Below, piece after piece: positions 34,290 to 45,704 of a DNA stretch of 64,000 nt. Positions within the stretch are counted from its first letter, which is position 1. Each line of letters starts with the position of its first letter. The notes under the pieces were generated by a model. The model saw only the letters and a list, made by a program, of their open reading frames with translations. It did no database searches and had not been told where the DNA came from. The position numbers and the translations under genes are program-made. Source of the DNA: Anniella stebbinsi (Eukaryota; Chordata; Lepidosauria; Squamata; Anniellidae); NCBI GenBank assembly GCA_029215795.1, contig JARDYH010000002.1:13695001-13759000 (forward strand). Direction: 5' to 3'.

Positions 34290-34660
34290 CCTTTCCAGGC
34301 ACAATTGGCCTTTAAAACCCTAAAGAGCTTGGGCCTGGAGAACTTCAAGGACCACCTTCTCCATGACATGCTGCTGGTCTGTCCATTACAATTTTCATAC
34401 CTGCATCCTGCTTTAGCGTGGAAGATGGCAACACAGAGCAGGGCTTTCGTATTTGAGCACTCCTCACTTTTGGAACTCACTACCCACTTTAATACGTCAG
34501 GCAATCACCTTCATTGCTTTTGAGGATAATTGAAGAACTTTTGATTCTCTCTTGCATTTAACTCGATTCCTTGACAGTTCTATTACTACTACTGAATTAA
34601 TCTGTTTTATTTGTTGCTGAACCCCCAATGCCCCCTCCCATCATTTTGTTGCTCCATGAA
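34290..34660 (+). mobile_element. Decayed L2-like LINE 3' end
   Basis: AGGGCTTTCGTATTTGAGCA and TTTTGGAACTCACTACCC recall the L2 'RAFSV...LWNSLP' block, followed by an AT-rich UTR-like stretch. Divergence is high, so this is tentative. Confidence 0.35.
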
Positions 34661-34745
34661 CTGTCAAGAAGGGGCCGGGAAACCATTTTTGGAGACATAA
34701 AATTGTTCTGGGAGGAAACTGAGCTCCATGCTGGAGAACCTGCGT

Positions 34746-34943
34746 TCAGTGGAGGCTGGTGGGGCTATGAATTCATTCTGGGTTTCAGTCAGAACCAGCC
34801 AGATCTCTAAAGGAACTGTCCAAGATGATGAATCCTATCCCCAAAATGGGTTCAACATCTTGGGTAGCTCCTTCAGTGTTTTGGCTAGTTCTGACTAAAG
34901 CCCAGAATGGATTCACAGCCCTACCGGAATCAGAGCCACTACT
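34746..34943. mobile_element. hAT-like palindromic MITE (CAGTGGAGGCTGG family), decayed
   Basis: The left arm GTGGAGGCTGGTGGGGCT and internal TTTCAGTCAGAACCAGCCAG match the nested copy at 27137-27310. The right arm is recognisable (GACTAAAGCCCAGAATGGATTC) but its terminus is eroded. Confidence 0.65.
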
Positions 34944-34993
34944 TTGCATTCACAAGCTCCCGGGTTCAAGGCTTGGTATCTCTATTTAGAAGG

Positions 34994-35130
34994 ATCACAA
35001 GAACATAAGAAGAGCCATGCTGGATCATGCCAACGGTCTATCTAATTCAGCATTCTGTTGACTCAGTGGCCAACCAGCTGTTGACCAGGAACCCACAAAT
35101 AGGACATGATCAGGTTGCAGTTGGTGAGAA
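34994..35130 (-). mobile_element. CR1-type LINE 3' terminus, antisense
   Basis: CAAGAACATAAGAAGAGCCA, GGCCAACCAGCTGTTGACCA and ACCCACAAATAGGACATGAT are the inverted CR1 3' UTR. Only the UTR end remains. Confidence 0.8.
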
Positions 35131-35339
35131 AGATCTTTCTAGAATCAACATTCTCTGCCTGAGACCCAGGAGAAATGTTGCTAGTCAGAATACCCATTAT
35201 TGGCCCAAAGAACCAATGGTACAAAATGGTACAAGGGCAGCTGCCTCCGTTCCTAAAACAGTGGAATTATCTCAGGCTGCTCATGATTTCTTCAGGAATT
35301 GATGGCATGCGATCCCTGGTCTGGATTTCTTTTCTGAAG

Positions 35340-35815
35340 ACATTTATTTATTTATTTATTTATTGCATTTACATATCACCCAATAACCAGAGCTTTTTGG
35401 TCAGTTCACAACAATTAAAACCACCAAATACAGCATAAAATACAATATAAAAATTAAAAGTGTAAAACTACAGTATAAAAGTAAAACCAAGATAAAATCT
35501 AGCACTGCAGTGCAGAGATTTAAAATACAATAACAGATTGAAAACAACAGAATGAAAAGATGGAAATGCCTGGGAAAATAAGACCTTCACCTGGCGCTAG
35601 AAAGAGTACAACATAGGTGCCAGGCGAGTCTCGGAAGTTCATTCCACAAGCACGGTTCCACAACAGAAAAGATCCTCTTCTTGGTAGCCACCCACCCACC
35701 TTGCATTCTTTGGGAGGGGCTCCTGGAGAAGGACCGCTGAAGATGATCTTAGGGTCTGGGCAGGTACATATGGGAGGAGACAATCTTTCAGGTATTTTGA
35801 AGGAATATGAGAGTC
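35340..35815 (-). mobile_element. L2-type LINE 3' end, antisense
   Basis: It starts with a (TTTA)n tail at about 35341-35364, then AACCAGAGCTTTTTGGTCAG (inverted tail motif), and an A-rich stretch. It then has CACCTGGCGCTAGAAAGAGT and the inverted ORF2 end with GGTACATATGGGAGGAGAC. It is 5'-truncated and has no intact frame. Confidence 0.75.
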
Positions 35816-35819
35816 AGGT

Positions 35820-36480
35820 GTTCTTCCTTACCTGGGCTGGCCCTCCTATGAAGCAGGGTGTCTTTTACCAGGGCTGGCCCTTTCTCAGGTGGCAGATATG
35901 GAAGGGTGGCAGATTTGAAAGCACCCACTATTTGCAGGGCTGCCCAGCCCAAGTCCAGGCTAAAGATAAATAATCATATGAAAGAAGAGCAGGGGTCTTG
36001 AAGTTGCTGACCAACAGTGAGCATATGGAGATTGGATGAGCAGGCACACAGCTCACCGTCTTTCTCACTATGGGGAGATGCATCACATTTCTATTTAAAT
36101 TCTAGCCATTATTTCTTAATTTGTGCCTCTACATACAAATTAATAGGTGCAAATTTTATATAAATCAGTGCCTTCTTCTGTCCTCGTTTTTGGTGATGTG
36201 TAAGTGGACACCTTTTGAAGGAGTCATTGAGAAGGGACTGTTCCAGCTGAATCCTCCCAGGCCATTCATAGTCTTTTCAGGAGCTGATTCTATGAAGTCC
36301 CTATCTAGATTGACATCTGGGCAAGGCAGGTTGGTGCCAACTTCCCAGCAGCTCTTGAGCCCTGGCTGCATTCGTTCATGTCAAGCAGTTCATGAGTGAC
36401 AACTAAAAACCTATAAGTCGGAGGTAGAACTGGGCCCAAACTAGATATAATGACCCTGGTTATCCCCCATAGGAGCACCT
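35820..36480. other. Intergenic DNA without a recognised gene
   Basis: I see no gene or assignable repeat. Open frames are under 120 codons and lack motifs. Confidence 0.4.
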
Positions 36481-36488
36481 GTGACCCT

Positions 36489-36590
36489 TAAGATGTTGTT
36501 GGACTACAACTCTTGCCCTCCCTGACCATTGTCCAGCTAGGTCGGGCTGATGGGAATTAGAGTTCAACAACATCTGGAAGGACATACCAC
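36489..36590. mobile_element. hAT-like palindromic MITE (GTTGGACTACAACT family)
   Basis: AGATGTTGTTGGACTACAAC on the left and ATTAGAGTTCAACAACATCT on the right form an inverted pair around a CCTGACCATTGTCCAGCTAG centre. It is the same family as the copies at 27056 and 41100. Confidence 0.65.
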
Positions 36591-36654
36591 TAACATAGGG
36601 AAAATCTTTATTAAGCTTTTATCTGACACTTCCTCCTAGGATCATGCCCTTTTC

Positions 36655-36805
36655 TTTCCTTACCCCCCAATTTTATCATCACAACAACCCTGTAAAACAG
36701 GTTAGGCTGAGAGAGACTGGCCTCAAATCACCGGGGTGAATTTTGTGGTTGAGTGTGGATTCAACCCCAATCCTAGTTCAACACTTTTAACTATAGCACA
36801 CTAAC
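36655..36805 (-). mobile_element. tRNA-derived SINE, antisense
   Basis: On the minus strand it reads as the same SINE as 26450-26658. The inverted B-box is GGATTCAACCCC (about 36768), and ACAACAACCCTGTAAAACAG corresponds to the body. The head is truncated at the A-box end. Confidence 0.65.
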
Positions 36806-36806
36806 A

Positions 36807-37165
36807 ATGTAAGAACAGCTGTGATGTATCAGCCCATCTAGTCCAGCACTCCATTCACATAGTGGCCAACCAGCTGTTGACAGAGAACCCACAAGCAGGA
36901 CATGAATGCAACAGCACCCTCACACCCATATTCCCCAGCAATTGGTGTACATAGGCATACTGCCTCGGGTACTGGAGGTAGCACATAGCCATCAAGTCTA
37001 TTAGCCATTGATAGCTTTTCCTCCAGGAATTCATCCAACCCCCTTTTAAAACCATCCAAATTGGTGGCCACCGCCACATCTTGTGGTAGCAAATTCCATA
37101 GTTTAATTACATGCTATGTGAAGAAGTCCTTTTTTTTAATCTGTCCTGAATCTCTGGTTCTCAAA
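36807..37165 (-). mobile_element. CR1-type LINE 3' end, antisense
   Basis: Minus-strand translation includes LPQDVAVATNLDGFKRGLDE and FLEEKLSMANRLDGYVLPPV, the last ORF2 residues running into the translated UTR. The plus strand begins AATGTAAGAACAGCTGTG. The copy is fairly well preserved but 5'-truncated. Confidence 0.88.
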
Positions 37166-38175
37166 CAGCAGCTGGGGGGTGGATATGGACATTTTAATCA
37201 GAAAAATGGCACACGTGAAGGGATTAAACCACTCTCCCAAGCTCCATCGTCCTGATCTGAATCATACACACGCTGCAGCTGCTAAATTTTTCTTTTAAAA
37301 CCGATGTTGCTGAGATCCTGTACATGGGTCTCCTGCGTCTTGTCTAATTTGGTCTTGTCTTATCTTTTCCATACATCATCTTTCTGACTTTATAGCACAA
37401 AGATTCTCATTGGGTTTCAATTGGAGAAAAAACAATATTTTTTTTAAAAAATACAAAACCCTATTTTTTTTTTTTTTTAAAAAAGAATGTCTTGCTTGGC
37501 ATATCTGCATGAATCACATCTGCAGAGCCCATCTTTCTTCCTCCCCTGAAGTTTTTCTCCCGGCTTTTATTATTTATCAAATAATCAAAAGTATAATTTC
37601 GATCCCTCGTGGAGTTTAGGCTTCATTACTTATGGATATGGAATGGTGAAATGGAATATGAAACTGTGGCTCAGTTTTACATAACAAAGAATATTTGATT
37701 TGATCAATATGGTGAGGAAACGTTAAAAAAGGGGTAGAGGAGAATGGAACTGCTAATTCTGACTGTTTGTTGTAAAATTGCTTCTTTGCTTCCTTTTGAT
37801 AGAAATGAATTCGGGGACCAATTGAGGGATTGAGTTAGTCAAGCTTGACCTGCCAAATTGAATCAGACAGTTATACAGCATCAGGCGTTTGCTGCATTGA
37901 CCTTTTTAATGAGAAATGGGTCTATTAGATCTGTTTGGCTCCCTGGTAAAATATTTTATGAATCGGAGGAGAGGTTTCCATCATTTAGATACACATCAAG
38001 ATAGGGAGGGCAGAGGATACTGAATCTAAGCAAAATTACCTTTTTGATGGCCTGTTCAGGTCGAACATGCCAATTTGTTAACTTGCTGACCTCTGCTTTT
38101 CTCCATGCCTTAAAAAAAAATCCCTCAAAAGAAGACATGTCTCTGGGAAATACGTCCTTATGAAAAGAAGACATA
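37166..38175. other. Mostly unique AT-rich DNA without a recognised gene
   Basis: I see no gene. Poly(T)/poly(A) runs occur near 37437-37485. Confidence 0.45.
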
Positions 38176-38980
38176 GGGGGAATCTACACTATAGGTTTGC
38201 TACGTTTAAAATGGGTTAGAACCACTCATTGGGCCACATGACATACTTACTGGCTCAATTCAGATGACACGATAGTCAATGGTGGGGTAATATTCAACTT
38301 TACAGTTGTTTGTGAACAGAGTGACTGCATCCAGACAACACGATAGTCAATGGTGGGGTAATAATCAACTTTACAGTTGTTTATCTAGGGGGTACTCCCC
38401 ACACAACATGGTAATAAATAATCAACTGCGGTGTGGATTAGGATCAGTGCTGAGTTGACTATGGCAGCATTCGGATGACACGATACTCAAAACAACTGAC
38501 GATTGTTTCCCCCACACCAGTTGTTTATTGTGTCGTCCGAATTGAGCCACTGTAACGTTTTAGAACAGTTGTTGTTTACTCTGATTTTCTTTGATTTATT
38601 CCACTCTTTTCTTTATATAAATCGTTGTAGGAAGAATAATGTGTCTTTCTTTACCGGTGCATATTCACTGGAAAAAACCCTCCGGTATCCTATCACAGCT
38701 GGGGGTGGGGGGACGTGCTCTTCAATAGTAAAATCTTCATTGAAAGGAAGGGAAAGGAAGGAGGAAGTAGGTATGGAAAGTATGGAGAGCAGAAGGAACG
38801 TTATAGGAAGAGATGAAGAAAAGACTCAGTGTGACCATAATAACAACAGTAAAGACGAGAGAAAGGATCGACAATAACGTATGTACCACTTAATGTGGCC
38901 TGTCACATTTTAATATGTTGCAATTCACAATGTAGCAATCAACATTTTAAAACGTAAAAAGCGTATGTGTAGATTCCCTC
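38176..38980. mobile_element. Possible DNA transposon with GGGGGAATCTACAC ends, carrying a nested MITE
   Basis: The left end GGGGGAATCTACAC and the inverted right end GAGGGAATCTACAC match at 13 of 14 positions. The unit is 805 bp, of which 38252-38548 is a nested family B MITE. Target duplications are not obvious. No transposase frame was recognised; the longest plus frame (38503-38877) is lysine- and glutamate-rich towards its end and begins inside the nested element. Confidence 0.5.
38252..38548. mobile_element. PIF/Harbinger-like MITE, family B, short copy
   Basis: The left end GGCTCAATTCAGATGACACG and inverted right end GGCTCAATTCGGACGACACA are nearly identical. ACT flanks both sides (38249-38251 and 38549-38551). 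The interior holds a direct duplication of about 70 bp: CACGATAGTCAATGGTGGGG occurs twice (about 38268 and 38339). At 297 bp it is shorter than the two other family members. Confidence 0.78.
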
Positions 38981-38984
38981 TAAA

Positions 38985-41090
38985 ACTAGAACTACCTGAC
39001 ACAAAGGCTAGATCTGCACTACTGCTTTATAGCAGTATTGAAGTGCACTGACAACTGTTGGGGCACATTACGCATTCCATATATTGCTTTCATAGTGTGA
39101 TTTCCCACTTTTTATTCCACGTTATCCAAAATACCACAACAAAGGTCTGCCACGTATAAATGCACAAAAGGGATATAGTGTTACCGTGATGGGTTTGACA
39201 GAAGGAGCATCAAGAGATGAGCGTTTTATCGCGTGCTCGTGACTGGCCAGTCACATTTTTTTCTCAGGTCCTTTTGACGGTGCTGTCCACCTCCCACACA
39301 GCTCCCGCCCCTTTGCTCATTTTCCTGTAGCAAAAAATGATCCGGAAAATCAGACTTTTTCAGCTGTAGCGAAATGTGCCGCCATTTCCTGCTTATGCAG
39401 GAGAAGCAGTGGGATAAAAACACCCACTGAATGGGCCACATGGTCCATTGTTTTACTTCTTCTTTCTTCCCCGTGTAAAGAAAGAGGAAGTATTGTGGGA
39501 CAGAAGTGAGGGGTGGGGGAAAGCAATGGTAGGGGAATGCAATTCCCCCCTCGCCCGTCTAATGATGCTCAAAGTGTCAATCTGGCCATAGATGTTTGTA
39601 GGCCCGGGAGGGCTCCATTGCTGGGTTTAGGTTTTGGGGTGGCAGGTGGTGGTTCTGGAAACTCACTCTCATTAATTAGGGCATCAGCCTTTAATAAGTT
39701 GATTACTTTTTAAAAAACAAACAAAGGAAGAAACATCTTTCAATCAACCAAAAGGGTGTTACAATTAATTGAGCAGTTGGGTTATTAAAATATTATTTTA
39801 ATAGAAGTGCTTACAAAAATGTAGAGATGTCAAGCACTGTCTGAAAAGCAGCACTCTCCCTTCTTTTCAAAGTGGTGGAGATGCCTGTTCCGAAATAATG
39901 GGCTATACCCAATGTTATGCAAGTGGGCTTCTGCCCATACAGCGGGAATATCCCTTCCCCCCCTCCTCCATGCAGCTCCCTGCATCCCTTCCCCCGAGAT
40001 CTGATCCAGAGGGTCCACCCAGGCCTCTTGAGAAGATCTGAGGGTTAAACAGGCGAAGGTTTGGGGAGTGGATGGGGAATTCAATCCATCTGTGATGTCT
40101 GGCAGAAGGACACAAATGGATAGCACCCAATGGCTGCTATGATACATGTGTGCATCCTTTAAAAGTGATGGAATTCTGCTTATTTGACTTAGAGTCAATG
40201 TTTTTGCCCATAGGCAAATGTAATTGATGAATCGACTACCAATCCTATACATACCTACTTAGACGTCCTGTTTGGTTCAATGGGCTCCAATCAAATTGGC
40301 AGCTAAATTTCACAAAGAAAAGAGACATCCAGGCAGGAACTCTGATCACGGAGCTCTTGCAGAATGTGTCTGTTGGCCCACTGTTCTACTACGGAAGTGT
40401 GGTCACATGAGCTGCCTAGAAAACAGCTTCTTGGGGGAAGAGCGGGGTGTATAAAATCAGTGAATGCCAAGTGTGGTTTCATGAAAGAAATGAAAAAAAA
40501 AACCTCCTGTGTTTGCATATATTTAAGGTATCCATGAGAGCAGAACAAAGAAGATTTTCTAGGGGAATGCAAGTTAAAAGAAGTGGCTTCTACATCAGGT
40601 CCCTCCATTCTTAAACTTATCTCTTCACATTTCAAGATGTGCCCTGCAGTGATCCCAGCAGACAAACATGAAGAGAGACAGTTGGGCACATCTGGAACAC
40701 CGGGCATACCCGCCGCGGTTCTGACAGTCAAACATTCTTCAACTTCTTCTGGACTCTCAAGGTCCAGTTGGTCATTTCCTTCTTCAGTGTGTAATTTAGA
40801 TGGAATTGTAGAGCATTGTTGGCATTTTGAATTGGAATGAGAGGGGGGGGGATACCTGTGTTTTTTCTACTCCTTTGCCTTTGGGACATGCTTTATTATA
40901 CATATTCTCTTTGGACTGGTGAATGAGACTAATCTGATGCCCACCATCACAGTGGCATTTGTGGTGCCATCATGGTAGGACTTTAGGGCAGTTGTCCGGG
41001 GCCCCACTCAGCAGGAGGAGTAGGAGGTCCCCCAAATGCAGCATGGCTGGCTTCCCACATTTTGAAGTAAGTGAAGTGATACACAACACA
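38985..41090. other. Intergenic DNA, little assignable
   Basis: 39005-39120 resembles a MITE arm (GCTAGATCTGCACTACTGC, compare 54472-54600). 40235-40290 carries a piece of the dispersed repeat seen at 19240. The remainder shows no gene that I can support; open frames reach about 140 codons on the minus strand (39830-40252, 40303-40731) but carry no motif. Confidence 0.4.
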
Positions 41091-41099
41091 CATCTAACG

Positions 41100-41236
41100 C
41101 AGGGGTGGGGGAATGGTGCCCCTCCAGATGTTTTTGGACAGCAACTCCCATCATCCCTCACCATTGGCTATGCTGGCTAGGACTCATGGGAGCTGCAGTC
41201 CAACAACATCTGGATGGCTACACAATTCCACCACTG
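41100..41236. mobile_element. hAT-like palindromic MITE (CAGGGGTGGGG ends)
   Basis: It starts CAGGGGTGGGGGAATGGTG and ends AATTCCACCACTG. The arms GACAGCAACTCCCATCATCC and GGAGCTGCAGTCCAACAACA pair around CATTGGCTATGCTGGCTAG. The flanks ATCTAACG (41092-41099) and ATCTACAG (41237-41244) agree at six of eight, a plausible eroded 8-bp duplication. Confidence 0.75.
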
Positions 41237-41629
41237 ATCTACAGAGAAGCGCCCTCCCCCAGAAGACAATTAAGTCCAAAGTCTACCATTTTTTTCACTG
41301 CACCATTGAACAGTGGGAAAGAGGAAGCTTTTGGGTGGTGCAGAACACAAGACTCTTAATCTCTATGGTCCTACCCAGAGTTTTCTTTCTTGGTCACTGA
41401 ATGGTACCAATGGAAGCTTTTAAGAAACCTAAATGCCTCAAGGAGGGGTCCTTTTGTGGGGAAGGCCACAGGTGAGGAGTACAGGGTAAGGCTTCCTCTC
41501 CCCACATGCTGCAACCCCTCCCCCCAAAATCTCCCCCACATCAGCAATTAGGGGAAGGGATTGCAAAGGGTTTGTATGTACTGTGTACAGAAGTGAGGAA
41601 CCTCATGCCATGTGGTCAGCTTGATATGG

Positions 41630-41963
41630 TTGGCATAGTTAAACAGTGGAATTCACTATCACAAGGTGTAGTGATCGCCACCAATATGGGTGGCTTTAAA
41701 AGGGGGTTGGATCAATTCCTGGAGGAGAAGGCAATCAATGGCTACTAGCTCTGATGGTTATATGCTACCTCCAGTATCTGAGGCAGTAAGCCTGTGTGCA
41801 TCACTTGCTGGGGATCATGGGTGGGAGGATGCTGTGTTGCACCTGTTCTCCTGCTTTGTTGGTCCCTGGTCGACAGCTGGTTGGCCACTGTGTGAACAGA
41901 GTGTGGGACTAGATGGGCCCTTTGACTGATCCAGCAGGGCTCTTCTTATGTTCTTATGTTCAT
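41630..41963 (+). mobile_element. CR1-type LINE 3' end
   Basis: Sense orientation. Frame 41506-41748 contains VKQWNSLSQGVVIATNMGGF and KRGLDQFLEEKAINGY, then a stop at the natural ORF2 end. The UTR follows with GGTTGGCCACTGTGTGAACA and ends TTCTTATGTTCTTATGTTC. It is one of the best-preserved C-termini of this family in the window. Confidence 0.92.
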
Positions 41964-42540
41964 TTGAGATTTAGCAAAATGGTGGAGGGTTCTGGCCAGA
42001 GTACTTTCCCTTTCCTAGGATGCTCAATCGGCATTCTAATCCACCTACAAGTTCCAGAATCCCCAGCGGGAAACGTATTGTTCTGTGCATCATTTCCAGT
42101 ATGGAGAACATACTTCAGATGAGGGATGCTGAACTGCTTTCAGACTGAGGGTCGAATTTCATTTTGGACAAGCTCTTGGGGGCCACAATCCAGGGGTGGG
42201 CAGGGCCGAAGGCAAAAGATGTAAGGCCCAACCCCAACCCCCCAACTACTAGCGTATGTTAGCTTAAAGCTCTTGCTCCAAGTACTCAACCCTTAGGAGA
42301 GGCATTTCAATCATTTAGAATGAGGAAAAAACTGCACAAAAGCTGGAGAACCACTAAATAATCAGGGGTTGGGGGTTGGGGGAAGAGGACTGGATTGGGC
42401 CCCTGGGCTGAAAGTTCTGCATTCCTATCCCTCCTCATCCCTGCTTGCTATAATTCAATCAGAGGGCACTGACTGCTGTAAGATGTCCTATTTGCATTCT
42501 CACAACACCCCTCCTTTGGCTGGAGAAGGCTACCAACGTC

Positions 42541-42753
42541 TTCTAGTCTTGATGGCTCTGTGCTACCTCCAGTATCGGAGGCAGTAAGCCTATATACACT
42601 TGTTGCTGGGGAACATGGGTCAGAGGGTTGTTGCACAGTGTCCTGCTTGTGGGTCCTTGGTCGACAGCTGGTTGGCTACTGTGTGAATAGAATACTGGAC
42701 TAGTTGGACGCTTGGTCTGATCCAGGATGGTCCTTCTCACGTTCTTAGGTTCT
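42541..42753 (+). mobile_element. CR1-type LINE 3' terminus
   Basis: GATGGCTCTGTGCTACCTCC, GCTGGGGAACATGGGTCAG, CTGGACTAGTTGGACGCTTG, ending CTCACGTTCTTAGGTTC. UTR only; the final TTCTTATG repeats are eroded. Confidence 0.85.
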
Positions 42754-42755
42754 AT

Positions 42756-43584
42756 GTGAAAATATTCCATCCTCACAGTTAAGCTGTGTTCAGATGCCAT
42801 CTTAGTGGCCTGCTTGCTGTCCTGGGAATACTACAGATTAACTCCAGATCTTCTGTTTTTGTCGTATTGTGGGACCAACGGCATAATGAACCCATGCACT
42901 CTATACAGTGTGCACATAAGCACAAGTGGAAAATGTTTTACCTAGCTGCAAACAACATCTCCTCCCACTTCCCCAAAGATGCCCAGTCACCCCAGCACTG
43001 AAATACTTGGTGTAAATGCCTAGCAATTTGAAATACTTCTCCAGTCCCGCATTTGATATTGGATGCATATTTTCTAAAATGCAAGAATGCAAAGGTGAAA
43101 TTGAAAAGTACTTGCCACAATGTCGGTTTTATGTAAATTACCCCCGCTTCTTTTTTATTGTTCCACTGACTGCCATTTTTAAAATGTAATGCATTCCATC
43201 TTTGGAAATGAATATTTTATACCAGCTTAGCATCATTCAGAATCCAGTAGCTAATGAAACATGAGTCAGGCAAACTCAGTGATTGCACAAGCAGGGATTA
43301 CGGAATCGAGTTCAGCCTACATTATTTACATTTTAAAAGGTCCTGTCTCTCTGGGCCCTCTTGTGACTTGAAATCCATCATTCACATTTTTCTCCACTGC
43401 AATTATGTAAGGGGAAAAGGAGCCCTGTTCCCAAGGATGGCTCTCAGCTGGCAGAGAAAGGCCATATCTCATTTCTCCAAAGGTGGAATAAGAAGTCATC
43501 ATGTACACAGAGCTATCATGGAAAACAGCAGCCCTGTGTGATGAGTTCCTCCCTCACCCTCCATGATGTTTAGTTCAACTTATA
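42756..43584. other. Intergenic DNA without a recognised gene
   Basis: I see no gene, RNA or repeat that I can assign. Confidence 0.45.
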
Positions 43585-44107
43585 GGCTCAATTTGGATGA
43601 CATATTAGGCAATGGAGGGGGAAATAGCATACTGACCGTGCGTTAGGCAGGCGGAGCTCCACAGACGACATGCTGCAGCCGGCGCTGCTTGGCACCGGCA
43701 AACGCACCGGTTGCTACAAACGTGTGGTGGCCATTTTGGTTGCAGTGTCTGCTCCCTCTTCCTCCCTCAGTCCCCCAGCCATATCCCAGCATGCACTGTG
43801 AGTTCTACCTGCTGTATAGAGCAGCTGGGGTTTTTCGGCTGCTCTGGCCAGCAGAACTCTATCCCCAAATGGAATAGTCCACGGAGAGATGGGGGGGCCC
43901 CTCAATTCAGACGACACGTTAAACAATGGGGCTTTGGGCTAAACAATGTGCAAGTCCGTTGTTTGGCTCTGTTGTTTAATTCTCCCGATTAGCGTACTGT
44001 CAGTTGTGTGTGCGTGGTGTGTTACTCCCCACACGACATAATAAGCAACACAACTGACGATTGTTTCCCCCCTCCTCCGTTGCCTAATATGTCGTCCGAA
44101 TTGAGCC
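43585..44107. mobile_element. PIF/Harbinger-like element, family B, long copy
   Basis: 523 bp. The left end GGCTCAATTTGGATGACATA and inverted right end GGCTCAATTCGGACGACATA match closely. ATA lies on both sides (43582-43584 and 44108-44110). The interior shares sequence with the copy at 58587-59094 in reverse orientation, including an open frame (43711-43992) with SHIPACTVSSTCCIEQLG. The frame has no transposase motif, and its similarity between copies is explained by shared DNA rather than shown to be coding. Confidence 0.78.
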
Positions 44108-44399
44108 ATACTGTCTCTTGATGCCATTGCTCTGTGTTTCCCCACTCCCACTCTGCCTCAAAGGGCTGCCAATTATGGAAGCAGGGAAAGCATATATTGC
44201 CCTGAAATCAGGACAGGGGCAAAATTGAGTGAGACATTATGCAAGAGGCAGGGCGGGGAGGGATGCACAGCTGCTATTTTAGTCAGCAGCCCTGTGTTTG
44301 TGTGTTTGTTTTGAACTGGGAAGTTCTGTGGAGAGTTCTCAAATGACAGTGTAAGAGAGTCTGGGTCTGGCTGATAGCCGAGAATTCACCTGTTTAGTG

Positions 44400-44535
44400 C
44401 AGCCTTCCCCAACCTGGTGCCCATCAGTTGTTTTGGACTGCAACTCCCATCAGCCACAACAATTGTGGCCAGTGCTCAGGGAAGATGGGAGCTGTAGTTC
44501 AAAATATCTGGAGGGCAGCAGGTTTGGGAAGGTTG
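44400..44535. mobile_element. hAT-like palindromic MITE (CAGCCTTCCCCAACCTGG ends)
   Basis: CAGCCTTCCCCAACCTGGTG on the left is mirrored by CAGGTTTGGGAAGGTTG on the right. Inner arms GGACTGCAACTCCCATCAGC and GATGGGAGCTGTAGTTCAAA pair. Flanks GTTTAGTG and GGTTAGCA are only loosely alike. Confidence 0.7.
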
Positions 44536-44539
44536 GGTT

Positions 44540-45432
44540 AGCACATGCCCTCCTGCAAGATGACAGCTGAAGTACAAGTTGAAGGGGCAGGATTGCAGCT
44601 TGAGATTGATAAACAGATGATCAAGGAACACCTACTTTCTTTGAATGAGTTCAAATCTCCAGGGCCTGATGAACTGCATCCCAGAGTAATAAAGGAGCTG
44701 GCAGAAGAACGTTCAGAACCACTTTCTATTATCTTTGTGAAATCATGGAAGATGGGTGAAGTGCCAAATGACTGGATGACTGGCTAATGTTGTCCCTATC
44801 TTCAAAAAGGGCAAAAAGGAGGAACCTGGGAACTACAGCCCAGTTAGTCTGACATCAATCCCTGGGAAAATTTTGGAGCAAATTATAAAGAAGTCAATCT
44901 GTAAGCACCTTGAAAACAACGCAGTGATTACTAGAAGCCAGCATGGATGGGTCAAGGACAAATTTTGCCAGACTAATCTGATCTCATTCTTTGATCGGGT
45001 AACCTCCCTTGTGGACTGTGGGAATGCTGTGGACATAATATAGCTTGACTTCAGCGAAGCCTTTGACAAAGTACCACATTACATACTGATCAGCAAGCTT
45101 GCTAAAAGTGGGCTAGATGGAACTACTATTAGGTGGATCCACAGTTGGCTACAGAATTGGACTCAAAGAGTGCTTATCAATGGTACCTTCTCAAACTGCA
45201 GGGAGGTAACAAGCGGTGTACAGCAGGGCTCAGTCCTGGGCCCAGTGCTCTTCAACATTTTTATTAATGACTTGGGTGAGGAGGTACAAGGAATGCTTAT
45301 CAGATTTGCAGACGACACAAAATTGGGTGGGATAGCCAATACCCTGGAGGACAGAAACAAACTTCAAAGTGATCTTGATAGGCTGGAGTGCTGGGCTAAA
45401 AACAACAGAATGAAATTCAATAGGGACAATTG
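44540..45432 (+). pseudogene. CR1-type LINE reverse transcriptase relic
   Basis: This is the only piece of the window covering a reverse transcriptase core. The first frame (44545-44787) has FKSPGPDELHPRVIKELAEE and LSIIFVKSWKMGEVPNDWMT. The middle (44790-45165) is out of frame with several stops but keeps DNA encoding the GNYRPVSLTSIPGK-type and DFSEAFDKV-type blocks. The last frame (45170 on) has VQQGSVLGPVLFNIFINDLG, then FADDTKLGG carrying the catalytic F-A-D-D, and DLDRLECWAKNNRMKFNRDN. Homology ends near 45432, where unrelated sequence starts. Endonuclease and 3' end are missing. It is dead by frameshifts and stops. Confidence 0.93.
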
Positions 45433-45631
45433 CGTGGGCTCCAACATAAGCGATAATGCTTATAATGTGCAGCTGGAATTGTGTTTGATCCAGCGTTTCA
45501 TGAGCAAGCCGTGTAGATTCTTGGAATATCTGCATCCTTATATTATATTAACCCTTCTCACCCAACTATATTTCAAAAGTGAGGAAGTGCTGGCTCTGGC
45601 AAAAATATACACATCCTCTTTTGTTATTGAT

Positions 45632-45702
45632 TATGGCTGAGTGGGGACTAGAACCTAGATCTCCCATTCCAACACTCTAGCCACTACACCACACTGGCTC
45701 TT
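45632..45702 (-). mobile_element. tRNA-derived SINE head, antisense fragment
   Basis: GGCTGAGTGGGGACTAGAAC, then AACACTCTAGCCACTACACC is the inverted tRNA-like head (A-box side: GGTGTAGTGGCTAGAGTGTT on the minus strand). It is about 70 bp, truncated at the body. Confidence 0.72.
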
Positions 45703-45704
45703 TA

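Noticed and set aside
45632..45702. Possible minus-strand tRNA gene
   Set aside because: It is the head of the same SINE, truncated, and lacks a complete cloverleaf.
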